Assembly (NCBI GenBank): GCA_029964075.1 | Contig: CM057149.1 | Location: 14,336,197 to 14,400,196 of the forward strand | Length of the DNA: 64,000 nt | Direction of reading: 5' to 3' | Source: Patiria pectinifera | Lineage: Eukaryota; Echinodermata; Asteroidea; Valvatida; Asterinidae | Shown: positions 46,501 through 57,519 of the stretch, piece after piece | How the letters are laid out: each line of letters begins with the position of its first letter | How positions within the stretch are numbered: the stretch's first letter is position 1 | Program-made: the position numbers and the translations under genes | Notes under the pieces: model-generated | The model's database searches: none | Seen by the model: the letters and a program-made list of their open reading frames with translations, nothing else | What the model was told of the DNA's origin: nothing

Positions 46501-47857
46501 TCAGAAGTTTCGGGCATACCTGGCAAATTATCTTAGTGAAAATAGCTCTCTCTGTTGAATGACATAATTGATAATGAAACTTAAATGTGGCTGTTCTTGC
46601 ATATCAGGTGTTTAGGGACAATTAAGGCCGTTTCAAAAAAAAAAACAATCTGAATATTTTTTAATTTTTTATATCTGATATTTATTTCTTTTTGTATTTA
46701 TATTTAATAAAAAAAACACTTGTCCCTTGTTCAGAATGCAAGTATTGAGAAAAGAATGCAAAAATCAATCAACAGAAAAGCAAACCTTTGAATGAAAATA
46801 TATTTTTCCTTCCGAGTCCACTCATATTGAATTTCCGTTTATTTTGTCTACATCGCAAGAACAAATTACAATTTTGCATTCTCACTGATTAAGCCAACAT
46901 CCTCTTGGATAAAGATGGTATATCCGTTATTGCATAGCAGCTCTTCTTTTGGAGAACAATAATGCCTGAGCATCTTCCATCTTGTTATTTAAGATCTTGG
47001 CCACTGACTTTATGTACAACTACCGCCTCATCAATGGTTACAAAGAGCAAGTAATCGGTGGAACTCTGGCTTTTCACCTGTATGCCAGACCGAGACGTCC
47101 ACGCAATGACACCACTGATTTTCGCACATTTAGTATTCAGCAGAAGTCATGAAACCCCATGTATTGTTCATCCACCGGCTGCATACAGTCCATAGATATT
47201 GGGGACTATTAGAAATGATGCGCATACAGAATACCTGTGCGACTTGGAAAAAACTTATGCGAGATGCAAAATGAGGATAGTGTACATGTATGGCTTTACG
47301 ATAGAGGACAGACACAAAAGATCCTTACAGTCCTCAAGCATGGGTCTTTTGTTGAAAACGGTCCTCGATCGTACGGTTATGTGCTTAGTCTATGAGGGAG
47401 TGTTATATTACAGGGACAATGGGAAACACAAAGCATTGTCCTCGGGCAGATAGAAATTCACAACCGTGTGTATCTAGTAAATAACACAACACAAAACGGT
47501 GATTTAACAGGCAGCTGGGTCATTCTATAAATTTGGGGTCCACTTTTTTCCCGTCCCTGTTACATCTGACATCTATGATTGTATAATTCTGATGTACTCC
47601 TTAATGCAGTCATCCTCCAAGAGTGATTATGAATAGCAAACTACCTACCCAACAAATAAACAATCATTTCAAGTCATTCTTAATGATGCTTGAATGGCAA
47701 ATGACAAAGTACCAAGGTAACAGGGACGGGAAAAATGTCACACTTTGGACCCTAAATTTATAGACTGAGGCATATGTCCCCCATGCCCGCATCGTTATTA
47801 ACAATCCCTATTGTGATTTTAACCGACACTTTCTTGCTAGTTCCTGCGATGGGGGTG
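43590..47857. other. Gene-free region downstream of the SDH gene
   Basis: Presumably holds the SDH 3' UTR next to 47858, but no poly(A) signal could be assigned with confidence. An (att)n tract lies at 46078-46098, preceded by a possible short TIR (aaaatccgac...gtcggat, 45916-46078). ORFs up to about 90 residues show no recognisable motif. Confidence 0.45.
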
Positions 47858-47973
47858 TCAATGATGGATGGTACGCGAGGCAGCCCTGATGTCCTCCGCC
47901 TTGAGCCGGTTCAGAATCAAGTGATAGATGTCCTTGGAGAACGGGAGGATTACGCCTTTCTGCAAAATCTCAC
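47858..47973 (-). CDS. AASS: Saccharopine dehydrogenase last exon (stop codon)
   Basis: Encodes GEILQKGVILPFSKDIYHLI then LNRLKAEDIRAASRTIHH and TGA at 47860-47858. This matches the C-terminal GLMGPFSKEIYxPILERIKAEGI segment of AASS. Acceptor gcatttacag completes the Gly codon begun in the preceding exon. Confidence 0.93.
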
Positions 47974-48052
47974 CTGTAAATGCAAAAAGGATACACCTCG
48001 TCAAAAACATAACCAGGAATGTACTTATCCTGGAAAAGGGATTTGTCATTTA

Positions 48053-48420
48053 GGCAAAAAAAAAAAAAATAAGTCGGTCTCTGGTCAGCGCGCGCGTCGA
48101 TTTTAATCATGCGCGTCAATCTTTTTTTTTCTCCAAAATGTTCCGCGGTAGCTCCAACAGCGCCCTCTATTTCCGCACCTCCTCAATTTTTTTTTTACCA
48201 AAGAGCACCAAGGAATGGGAAATTGCACCAAGGCAAATGATCGAAAGCACCAAGGCAAATTATGGAGGACACCAATGTACATGAGGACACCAAAAAAGCA
48301 AAATAGTACCCACCTTGTCTGTACAATCCAAGCTTGAAGAAAAAAAAAAAAAAGCTGCGTGGCTGCGTCAATTCCGGAACTTTGGTCTGACCAGAGACCG
48401 AATATTTTTTTTTTTTGGCC
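48053..48420 (-). mobile_element. Harbinger-like MITE, family V copy 3
   Basis: Inverted copy in the last SDH intron, flanked by TTA (48050-48052; 48421-48423). Its first terminus reads GGCA instead of GGCC. Confidence 0.7.
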
Positions 48421-48495
48421 TTACCCTGATTTTTTCTCAGGACAAGACAACCTAATTTTATAAAAATGTATGGTTTGGTTCCACAGATGACTCAC

Positions 48496-48672
48496 CGTCC
48501 ATGATCATTTTGGCAGCAATAGCTGTTGGGTACCCGACCATCTTGGCCATGGCGGAGTGCCCATAGGCATCGCCGTAGACTGTCATGCTGACCTCCTCCG
48601 TACTGGTCATCTTGTCCGGCCACTCCACTCCAATGCGGTGCTTCATGATCACCAGGTCACGCTCACCGTTTT
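48496..48672 (-). CDS. AASS: Saccharopine dehydrogenase exon (YGDAYGHSAMAKMVG)
   Basis: Encodes NGERDLVIMKHRIGVEWPDK, then EEVSMTVYGDAYGHSAMAKM, then VGYPTAIAAKMIMDG. It contains the strongly conserved SAMAKxVGxPxAxAAK motif of the SDH C-terminal domain. Acceptor cacacag, donor gtgagt. The intron to the last exon holds a Harbinger-like MITE (48053-48420). Confidence 0.95.
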
Positions 48673-49388
48673 CTGTGTGACAAGAAAAACAGTCAGTTTT
48701 AACTCTGCGATTATGAAACTATGTCTTAATATCTAAATATGGACTCTGTGTACTAGTACATTTTAATGGCAACAAAGAGAGAGTTAAGCAGATCCTTAAG
48801 TTAATACGGGTGATTTCCAATACCAAAAGATTACCACGGAGCGTCAATCTTTTGCAGTGCATTGTGGGAGACGGTCGGCAACTTTGCCATGGTGTGGGGA
48901 CGCTCAAAATTGTTAGCTTGTCCAGTCAGTAGGTTCGTAAGCGTATGACTGGAGTGGTTTTTTTCCCTTTTTTTTAATTTTTATCAAAATATGTTTTTTT
49001 TGTGAGGCAGAAAAATGCTTTGCCTCTATCAAAAATGTCCTCAAGTTGTCTACTGACAGTCGTTCAAATGGCTAGACAGTCATTCAAATGGCTAGACAGT
49101 CGTTCAAATCGCGTCAAGTAAGCCATGTTTTTGTCGACCATAAACTTGAAAAAGGGATGCTCCTTGGCAACCTCTTGGTGGCGCACTGTACTGGGAATCG
49201 CCCGTATTGCCACATCTGCCAAGATCAAATGCTGAGGCACTATCGGTTTGTCCACATTCGCAACAAAAACATGTCATGCCAATTTGTGCCATATGCCTGT
49301 AAACCTTTGCACATAATTATGCAGTGTGACCAGCACATGCAGCTCATATGCCATCTAATATTTCTGCAAGGAGTCCGTAAGGAATAAT

Positions 49389-49836
49389 GACCATTTATCC
49401 CTGGTTTGTAAAGCGCCCCCCGGTACCTCGGCCTGTCTATAGCTCGCCCGGTCTTCAGTCCAGTATGTAGGTCTGTCGGGCCTGAAGCTTTGAAGTCAGT
49501 CAGGCGCATCAGTTTATTTCCCCTTGTGGATTAATGCTTGCGAGTGTGTAAGTAATTTACAGTCCCATTGTGTGCCAAACCCCATGGCAGGGGTTTTGAT
49601 CTGTGCCGGCGAAGGGGCTCTTTTGTTTCGCGTTGGGGGATGAAAACCACAAGCGGGCGTTTTCTGGGGTAGATTACATGTGTCAACACTTGCAAACAAT
49701 AGACCCCAGGATGGGAGAGTTCTTGATCAGCCACCGGACTAGCCATCTGGGGCGGTAGCTGGGCCGGTAAGAAAGGGCTTTTTGGGAGGGGGCGAGCTTA
49801 CCGGGGGGGCCCTTTACAAACAAGGGTTGAATGGTC
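49389..49836. mobile_element. TIR element (gaccatttatccctgg ends)
   Basis: GACCATTTATCCCTGGTTTG at the left and, inverted, GACCATTCAACCCTTGTTTG at the right, continuing through taaagcgccccccggta. 448 bp in an SDH-gene intron. No clear duplication. Confidence 0.55.
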
Positions 49837-49971
49837 ACTAAACCTAACGAATATCCCCCTAAGTTAACCACTGTTTGGCGATCATCAACCACTATACCAA
49901 ATTATTAGTTTACATCAGAAATATCACAGTTCTGCTGTAATGCGACAATAAACAGGTAATTAAACACTCAC

Positions 49972-50060
49972 GATAGCCTTGTACGTGACTGAGGTATGCT
50001 GACAACGTTTCCAACAGGGTATTCTGCCTGTTGACTACTGCCTCTGATAACAATCCCAAT
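49972..50060 (-). CDS. AASS: Saccharopine dehydrogenase exon (LGLLSEAVV)
   Basis: Encodes LGLLSEAVVNRQNTLLETLS then AYLSHVQGY, aligning with the [21 protein letters not shown] region of AASS. Acceptor ttgtttcag, donor gtgagt. It begins with the last base of a Gln codon and ends with the first base of the next codon, consistent with both neighbours. Confidence 0.9.
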
Positions 50061-50187
50061 CTGAAACAAAAATAGAGAATTCTCAAACCAAATGCTCTGT
50101 GTCTGTCTACTGAGGGTGCTCTGTAGCTTACAATGTAGCAACAAGGAGCAGGTTTCAGTGAGATTTTAGTTAACCATAGTTTGACTA

Positions 50188-50337
50188 AATAATGAAAGGT
50201 TTGCGGAAACACCATGTGCGAATAATTTCTCAACTAAGAGAATGGTTCTGAAAAGAACCAGAGGTATAAACTAGAAGTTCCGATCAGTATGCTCTGACCG
50301 TTTTCGCACATGGTGTTTCCGCAAACCTTTCATTATT
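50188..50337. mobile_element. TA-flanked foldback element, short form
   Basis: AATAATGAAAGGTTTGCGGA and its inverse at the other end, TA on both sides, 150 bp. Followed by gtatctccaccatgcaaagc, also found after the long form at 52181-52521. Confidence 0.65.
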
Positions 50338-50995
50338 TAGTATCTCCACCATGCAAAGCCTCAAATCTTACTTCTTGAATTCTCCAGACCAAAGACACTG
50401 TTGCTAATCACATGATTCGGGGCAAGCTCTTGCATAGTTACGTAAGAGACGCTCAGCACCAATACATCGTTCACAATGGGTGAGAATGGCACAAAGACAC
50501 CAGACCATGCCGGAGCTGGGGGTTGCTAGCATAAGGCTTGCCCCGAATCACGTGATATAGTAACAGTCTCTTTGGTCGGGAGAATGCTAGGTTAAAACGT
50601 GCAAAGCATTGTATTAAGTCAGCGTTCCAGATTTTATTCAAATTTAACACGCAAGTGGCTTATTCCTCACAGTAACGAACTTGGTTCTTACTTTCAAATC
50701 TGTTCATCAAAGCCGGGTACCCGAGTACCCGATTGTTAATGTCAGGAACCGGTTCCAGATTATATGATCGGGTACCCGTAACAAACTTTATGAATTACTT
50801 AGTAACTTCTCAGACAATGAAGTGGGTAGATTTTCAAAATGAAAGCCAGGCTACGTGGGAAAACAAACCATTTTTGCACATTTATGACGCTCACAAAAGT
50901 TGCACTTTACACCATAAGTACAAAGCTCACTGTACACACCTGTATCTCGCTGTATTGATGCACCGATGTGTTAGAATTATTATGCCAACCTTTAA

Positions 50996-51506
50996 AGCCC
51001 GAGTCCAATCATTTGCAGCCATCCGAAAAGTAACTGGCGTAATTATTGTTGAAAAACATACTGGTTGAAAGATAGTAAGGGGACTAAACTCCCTGTGAAA
51101 TTATTCTCTCTGAGAAGCTGTCATTTTGAAGAAATCAACGACAGAAGGCCTTTCCAACGGTGCGTCTTAAGACGCACCATAGGAAAATTTAAATTAGTAG
51201 TTCGTTTTGTTTTTCAGCGCAGCGTGCACAAGCATTGGAACGACGCACAGGCGCGCGCGGTTGCTATAATTCGTCGGATCAGTGCGCGACATCGCGTATA
51301 GCTGCAATTCAAAACAATTCAAAACATGATTCAGTAACCTTTGATTTGAAATTGAGATCCTAGAATGCTGTTTTTCTCGGAATATACAGCTGAAGCTTAG
51401 CTGAAACTTCATCAGGTTAGTTGTTCAGTATCCTTTATTAGATTTTGAACACTTTTGTTGCTTCAAATGAACAAAATGCACAAATTACAAATGATGGACT
51501 ATAGCT
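50996..51506 (-). mobile_element. TTAA-flanked MITE (family X), copy 2
   Basis: Inverted relative to copy 1, flanked by TTAA (50992-50995; 51507-51510). Shares the ggtgcgtcttaagacgcacc palindrome. Lies in an SDH-gene intron. Confidence 0.65.
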
Positions 51507-51629
51507 TTAAGAACAGTCTGTAACAGCATCTTCCAAGATTTGAATTTTGGAGTCAGGTATCTTTAAAGGGTACCCGAGTACCCATGTTTTTTCAATCTGG
51601 TACCCGGTTCCTGTACTACCCCTACTTAC

Positions 51630-51745
51630 TGTAGGACTGCATTGAGTTTCTCCTCGTCCTGCCCAAGTTTCTCATACACAATGCTCTCCAGACGACTGCT
51701 GCTAGTCTGTGTGTCACACCCAAGCACTTTGCACATGAGCTCATG
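51630..51745 (-). CDS. AASS: Saccharopine dehydrogenase exon (HELMCKVLG)
   Basis: Encodes HELMCKVLGCDTQTSSSRLE then SIVYEKLGQDEEKLNAVLQ. It occupies the variable insert of the family (WKQLLCDLVG in vertebrates). Conservation is lower here, but length and phase fit. Acceptor tcatttcag, donor gtaagt. Confidence 0.88.
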
Positions 51746-51937
51746 CTGAAATGAACAAAAAAAACAAAAGGTAAGATCTTCCTGTAAATACAGATCATGA
51801 ATACTCCAGCACAGACAACAGGGAAAATGTACTTCAGTGCGTCAATTTGAGTTGATCCACAACACAGAAAAGCTGTCTTTGGCAATGCAAATCGTGCTCT
51901 ACCTGTGTTGCACCATGGAAAAGGTTTACATCCCTTA

Positions 51938-52178
51938 TTAGAACGCCATGGTCCAGTGGTTACGGTGTTTGACTCATGTACAGGAAGGTGCATGGGTTTG
52001 AAGCCTGCCAGGAACATGGTGTTTGTGCTCTTGGGCAAGACACTCAACTACAATTGCCTCTCTCCACCCAGGAGTATAAATGGGTACCGATTAGGCGCTG
52101 ATATCGGCGCTGATCAAGGTCCCATGACCTGATGGACGGGGTAATAGTTGTAAAGCACTTTATAAGCACAATTATTAT
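51938..52178 (+). mobile_element. tRNA-derived SINE
   Basis: Head atggtccagtggttacggtg, core ttgggcaagacactcaac and aaatgggtacc, tail aagcactttataagcac(att)n. Directly abuts the TA-flanked element at 52181. Confidence 0.7.
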
Positions 52179-52180
52179 TA

Positions 52181-52521
52181 AATAATGAAAGGTTTGCGGA
52201 AACACCATGTGCGAATAATTTCTCAACTAAGAGAATGGTTCTGAGGGGTTCCTATACCCTAGGTCCTCCCTCTACTGACACTGCAACCCTACTGTTCCAC
52301 TTCAGTGGGCACCAAGCTTGCTCTAGGATCCCGTCTACTTGGCATCCTCACAGGATGCAACTTCACACTTCATTGATTTCGCCTTTTGCTACTTAAGCAT
52401 TCACTCTCTTAGAGTTTAGGCACTCTCCTGAAGTCGAGTTTATACCTCTAGTTTTTTTCAGAACTATTCTCTTAGTTGAGAAATTATTCGCACTTGGTGT
52501 TTCCGCAAACCTTTCATTATT
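52181..52521. mobile_element. TA-flanked foldback element, long form
   Basis: Same termini as 50188-50337 with about 190 bp more interior. TA on both sides. Shares about 36 bp of 3' flank with the short copy, so the two are related by segmental copying or one carried flank along. In an SDH-gene intron. Confidence 0.65.
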
Positions 52522-52824
52522 TAGTATCTCCACCATGCAAAGCCTCAAATCTTACTTACAATTGTTATTATTATTGGGTATGTCAATACTTTGAATAAGC
52601 CAGAAGTACCAGGAACACAATCTTTAAGAAAATCCAACTTCAGCCTATTTCAATATTCGGTTTTGACCTTCCTTGGCCTAATGACCACTGATGCTGCCTG
52701 AGAGCTTGTGACAAAAGAAATCCTTGCTTCTTCGAACTCCTCAATAGTCCACTTCAATCTGCTTATTGGAAAAGTCGGTACAGCTATCTTTTTTCAGGGA
52801 TTTAGGAAGGGTTTGGAGACTTAC

Positions 52825-52920
52825 CCAAGTGATGTCTGGTGCACTGTCATCTAATGCCGGATGTGGCTTATCATCTACAAGTCCTAGCTTGGAAAGGCTG
52901 GTAACAGCCTTGCAGAAGCC
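52825..52920 (-). CDS. AASS: Saccharopine dehydrogenase exon (GFCKAVTSL)
   Basis: Thirty-two codons encoding GFCKAVTSLSKLGLVDDKPH then PALDDSAPDITW, continuing the RGTLRYxG strand of the preceding exon as in AASS. Acceptor tttcttag, donor gtaagt, phase 0 on both ends. The intron that follows contains a SINE and a TA-flanked inverted-repeat element. Confidence 0.9.
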
Positions 52921-53068
52921 CTAAGAAAAATGAGAAAGTATCATTCGTATTAAAACTTGAGTGGCTCTTGGAATTGTCATTTGGCCATACCAGTAAAAAT
53001 ATTTTAAAAACAAAAAAATGGGCATGAAGTTGTATTAAGTAACCTCTTTGGTAATCACTTTCGCTGAC

Positions 53069-53303
53069 CTTGTATCTGAGAGTTCCCCTCGTGACTGTGT
53101 GCGCTGTGGGGATTCCGTAGGCAAAGATATAACTTGTGGAGTCCCGGTTGAAGTAACCCTCCAGGTTGAAACCCGGCAGGAAGTTGATCTGTTGGACGTT
53201 GCTCTCCTCCATCAGCATACCAGGCGGGATGTAGACCTCCTCTCCGTTCTTGAGGTACTTGGCATCTCGCATGATGGCCCCGACGGAGGCAGATGCACTC
53301 CAA
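53069..53303 (-). CDS. AASS: Saccharopine dehydrogenase exon (FNLEGYFNRDST)
   Basis: The largest exon of the gene. It encodes WSASASVGAIMRDAKYLKNG, then LPGFNLEGYFNRDSTSYIF, then AYGIPTAHTVTRGTLRYK. The FPGLNLEGYPNRDST and SAHTLLRGTLRYKG motifs of AASS are clear. The family's usual SWSP before this block reads NWSA here. Acceptor cccaattcag, donor gtcagc. A 105-residue plus-strand ORF over this stretch is an antisense shadow. Confidence 0.95.
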
Positions 53304-53957
53304 CTGAATTGGGAAGGGTACGATTGTTAAATGTTAGGCTTGCTGTCCTTCATGCTAGGGTCTGATCTTAATTCTCTCCTTCTGATCAAGTGAATCCCTC
53401 CTTTGCTGTTTATCAGCTGTTTCAGCAAATCCGCCAAAACAGCTTCCCCCCCCCCTTTTTCTTTTCATACTTTTTCTTACTACTTAAAGGGTTAGTACAC
53501 ATTTTTCTTCCACCAATACACTTTGGCACTTTTGTAATCTGATCAACTTCAGACTTGGCACCACGTAGCTAGACCACCAGCTGCAGATGGTCCCCGAAGA
53601 TTTTTTATCGCGATGACGTCGTCATGTGTCACGTGACGTCACATCAAAGGTGCGTTTTTCAAGGCCATATATCAATAGAACTATTCGATTTTGGTTTTAA
53701 CTTTGTATGTACCTACACCGGGATGTGTTATACGTGAATATCGATGTGACGGCATGATGATGTCATCACCAGTCATGTGACGTCATAGTAAAGGCTCATT
53801 TTTCTAAGGACTATATCCGTAGAATAGGTTTGATTTGGTTGTTATTTGGTATGTACCAAGACCGAGATATGTTATACTGTAGGTGAAAATTGAAGTGACG
53901 TCATGATGACCTACGTCAAACATATTTCTAAGTTTATTGTTTCTGTCCTGCACTTTT

Positions 53958-54250
53958 TGTGGGGCACGTGTGGTCTAGCGGTGGAGCACAGGATTCGTGA
54001 TCAAGAGGTTGTGGGTTCGAGCCCCACCGTAACCATGCGTGTTGTGCCCTTGAGTAAAGCGCTTTACCTCAATTACTCCTCTCAACCCAGGTGTTAAATG
54101 GGTACCGGCATTGTTCAATGCTGGGAAGGTAACAGACACACTGTGGAGGAGTTGTGGCGATCCCCCCACAGCAGCATATGAGTCTGGCCCAATCGCTAAC
54201 GAAAGAGAGATGGGCTCTCCGTTCCTGTGAATGCAGGTTCGTCCCCCCCC
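53958..54250 (+). mobile_element. tRNA-derived SINE, family C, full length
   Basis: Head gtggtctagcggtggagc, B-box gggttcgagcccc, core aaatgggtaccggcattg, then a 3' module (gctgggaaggtaacagacac ... ctccgttcctgtgaatgcagg). The 3' module also occurs alone at 10558-10706. Confidence 0.7.
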
Positions 54251-54433
54251 CCCACTTTCCTTTTTAGCCCTTATATATGACTATCAGCCTGGTAATGGAC
54301 AACTTCCAATAACAAAAAAAATAGGAAGCCGGATGCCTACAATTTAGCAAGAAACAAACTATGTACATGTTAACCCCCCCCCCCCCTCCACAAAACAACA
54401 AGCACTACTGAGAGATTTCTACAAGTAAACTTA

Positions 54434-54544
<111 letters not shown>

Positions 54545-54743
54545 TCAGTTTTTTTTTTTATCATAAATGAGCTGAACACCTTGTACATTGAGTTGAAATG
54601 GGTTATACCTGCAAACTTGTATTTGTTGCACATACACGTATTATACATATATGCTGTATCACAAAGCCTTAAACTCATACTAAGCAGTGGTATTTTACAA
54701 GTCAAAAGTAAGGAATGTCTTTACACACAATATCAATTCTTAA

Positions 54744-55254
54744 AGATATAGTCCATCAGTTGTAATTTGTGCATTTTGTTCATTTGAAGCAACAAAAGTG
54801 TTCAAAATCTAATGAAGGATACTGAACAACTAACCTGATGAAGTTTCAGCTAAGCTTCAGCTGTATATTCCGAGAAAAACAGCATTCTAGGATCTCAATT
54901 TCAATTCAAAAGTTACTGAATCATGTTTTGAATTGTTTTGAATTGCAGCTATACGCGACGTCGCGCACTGATCCGACGAATTATAGCAACCACGCGCGCG
55001 TGTGCGTCGTGCCAATGCTTGCGCGCGCTTCGCCGGATAACAGAACGAACTACTAATTAAAATTTTCCTACGGTGCTTCTTAAGACGCACCGTTGGAAAG
55101 GCCTTCTTTCGTTGATTACTTCAAAATGACGGCTTCCCAGAAAGAATAATTTCACAGGGAGTTTAGTCCCCTTACTATCTTTCAACCAAGTTTGTTTTTC
55201 AACAATAATTACGCCAGTTACTTTTCGGATGGCTGCAAATGATGGACTATAGCT
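54744..55254 (+). mobile_element. TTAA-flanked MITE (family X), copy 3
   Basis: Flanked by TTAA (54740-54743; 55255-55258), termini ATATAGTCCATC and GATGGACTATAGCT. Lies in the SDH-gene intron 69 bp from the GLDPGIDH exon. Same 511-bp length as copy 2. Confidence 0.65.
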
Positions 55255-55322
55255 TTAAGATATCTGACTTTACGCTAAAAGGTCACATATTCCCACAGAG
55301 AGCAAGCTCCAACGAGTCTTAC

Positions 55323-55431
55323 CTTGCCTCCTTCTGCCTTGATGTTGTGGAAGCATTCCATGGCCAGCATGTGGTCAATGCCTGGGTCCAAGCCAATCTC
55401 ATTGAATAATGTGACTCCAGCATCCAATGCG
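55323..55431 (-). CDS. AASS: Saccharopine dehydrogenase exon (GLDPGIDHMLAM)
   Basis: Encodes ALDAGVTLFNEIGLDPGIDH then MLAMECFHNIKAEGGK. The GLDPGxDHMLAM motif is a hallmark of the family. Acceptor catgtacag, donor gtaaga. A CR1/L2-like retroposon ends about 15 bp upstream of the acceptor, so its ttattatt tail has become part of the acceptor region. Confidence 0.95.
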
Positions 55432-55445
55432 CTGTACATGAAAAC

Positions 55446-56345
55446 AAATAATAATAATAGGTGATTCTTGTAGAGCGCATTTCATTACTGAAAGAAACTT
55501 CAATGCGCTTTACAGATTACAATACAATACAAATTATTATCTACAGACTAAACAGATGTGTTTTCAGTTTAATCTTAAATGCATCAAAATGTATTTCATC
55601 CCTCAAATGCTGTGGTAGCGAGTTCCATAGGTCCGGAGCTATTTTCTGGAAGGCCCTCCCTCCATATGATTTAGTGTTGGAATGAACTGGGACCAGTAAG
55701 TTCTTTGATTGAGAGCGGAGAGTGACTTGGGGGTTGTATGGTTGGATCATTTCTTTGAGATATTCGGGTGCTGATCCAGACAGGCATTGAAAGACAATTG
55801 CAAGTACTTTTAATTTAATTCTACACTTAATAGGCAACCAGTGGAGGTCTTGTAACAGTGGTGATACGTGTTCAAACTTTCCCTTCTTTGTCACAAGTCT
55901 TGCAGCCGAGTTTTGTATTCTCTGCAGCTTTGAAAGGTCCTTGTCTGGAAGACCGTAGAATAGGCTGTTGCAGTTGTCCAGAAGTGATGACACCAATGCA
56001 TGCACGAGAATCTCGGTTGTAGACTTATTGAGGTAGGGTCTGATCTGGCCGATGCTTCTGAGCACTAGAGTGGCATTTCTGCAGATCTTGTTGATGTGAT
56101 TTCGCACGGTGAGATGCTTGTCAATGGTGACCCCCCCCCAAGTCCCTCACCGAGTCAGAGGGTAATACTTGTTCACTGCTCGCACTTGAGATTGGTGGGA
56201 GTTCTTGGCAATGTCTGAACTTAGAGGAGACATGAAGAACTTCCGTCTTGCTGTCATTTAGAACAAGGTTGTTGCTCATCATCCAGCGCCGCACCAATAC
56301 CGATGCTGAGGGGTTTTGCACATTCGCATGAAAACTAGCTGTGTG
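55446..56345 (-). pseudogene. CR1/L2-like retrotransposon, 5'-truncated and frameshifted
   Basis: A 188-residue minus-strand frame contains LVSSLLDNCNSLFYGLPDKD, LQRIQNSAARLV, LHWLPIKCRIKLKVL and YGGRAFQKIAPDLWNSLPQH. These are classic C-terminal RT motifs of CR1/L2-like elements. The upstream frame (WMMSNNLVLNDSKTEVLHVS...VRDLGG) is out of register because a G-run near 56133-56141 has expanded. 5' truncated; (aat)n tail at 55446-55458. Confidence 0.85.
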
Positions 56346-56776
56346 TTCTTCTACGCCTCACATACAAAAACCTGTGCAACCACGGTGTCTCAAACAAGCT
56401 GAAGCTCCTGTGAGAAGGCCACATACCTTTCTCTACTGTTCCTGCTTTATTTTGAGAGAGCTCAGCAAAGTGCTTGCAACCATTTTGAGAAAAAAATCAA
56501 GTTTTCCGAAACCTTTTTGATTTTCCCTCCGGTTCCAGCTTTTCAATCCTGGCTTAACAATTATTCAGAAACATTTTTTATATCTGCATCAAATGGAAAC
56601 ATAAACCTTTCCTTCATGATATCAGATTTGATATTCATCAAGTAGAACATTAACCAATGTTGAGCCTGATTTTGCAAAGTCACTGACCTATGAACTCTTC
56701 TCAAGCCAAGTAAGAGATGAAGCACCGTTTCTGAATAAAAAAAAACCCAAGATACCAATCTGGTACCCAGACTCAC

Positions 56777-56887
56777 CCCTGCTGAAGTGCCCTCATCTCT
56801 GGTCCTGCGTAGCTGGCAGTCACCATACTCGTCTTGTGTGCCACACACTTCTCAGCTACTGCCGGATGGAATTTGAATGGCAGCATA
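56777..56887 (-). CDS. AASS: Saccharopine dehydrogenase exon (MLPFKFHPAVAEKC)
   Basis: Encodes MLPFKFHPAVAEKCVAHKTS then MVTASYAGPEMRALQQG, matching the SLLPYxxHPLVAKACI...NMVTASYxxPAL segment. Acceptor gatgcacag, donor gtgagt. The split Ser codon at the 5' end and split Gly codon at the 3' end fit the neighbouring exons. Confidence 0.94.
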
Positions 56888-57144
56888 CTGTGCATCGTAA
56901 GGACATACGAAGCAGTAAAACTTTGTCACTATTTGGTCTATCACAAATACTGCAATAACTATAACCGCAATTACTGTACACATCTACCTGTAGTGGGTCG
57001 GTGTGTGTATTCTGTAAAGGTAAATTCTCTTCACGATTTGGATTTTGGGTGTTTACTGATACATTTTCTTTTATTCAAACTTGTTGTTGGAGGGGAATGG
57101 CCAGCATTCTGTATCTCTGACCGACTCCCTGATAATAATAATAA

Positions 57145-57503
57145 TAATAATAATAGTGGATATTTATAAAGCGCACGTATCCACCAGGACTGGTGCTCAA
57201 GGCGCTACATCATTATTACCCCTGCTTATTGGGCACATGAAACATTCCAAATACCATCTCAGCTCCCTGGGGAGTATACAGCTCGATGCAGCCTGTTAGG
57301 CGCAAGGAAGCTAATTCAATCACAATAACCATCTCTGCCCTCACAGGTACCCATTTACTCCTGGGTGGAGAGAAGCAATGAGTGACAAAGTGCCTTGCCC
57401 AAGGGCACACGCACCATGACCCCGCCAGGACTCGAACCCACGACCTGCAGCTTTACCCGCAGACCACGAATCAGTGCCCTTAACCACGAGGCCACAGTAC
57501 TCC
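57145..57503 (-). mobile_element. tRNA-derived SINE, family A
   Basis: Minus-oriented copy of the 4897-5250 element in an SDH-gene intron, with its (aat)n tail at 57132-57157. High similarity suggests recent activity. Confidence 0.75.
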
Positions 57504-57519
57504 ACACGATGCCCTAAAC

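Noticed and set aside
53048..53365. 105-residue plus-strand ORF
   Set aside because: It is antisense to the largest SDH exon (53069-53303), whose minus-strand frame carries clear family motifs and splice sites.
56133..56141. Programmed frameshift in the CR1/L2-like element
   Set aside because: A G-run expansion between two RT frames in a 5'-truncated copy is better explained by decay of a dead element.
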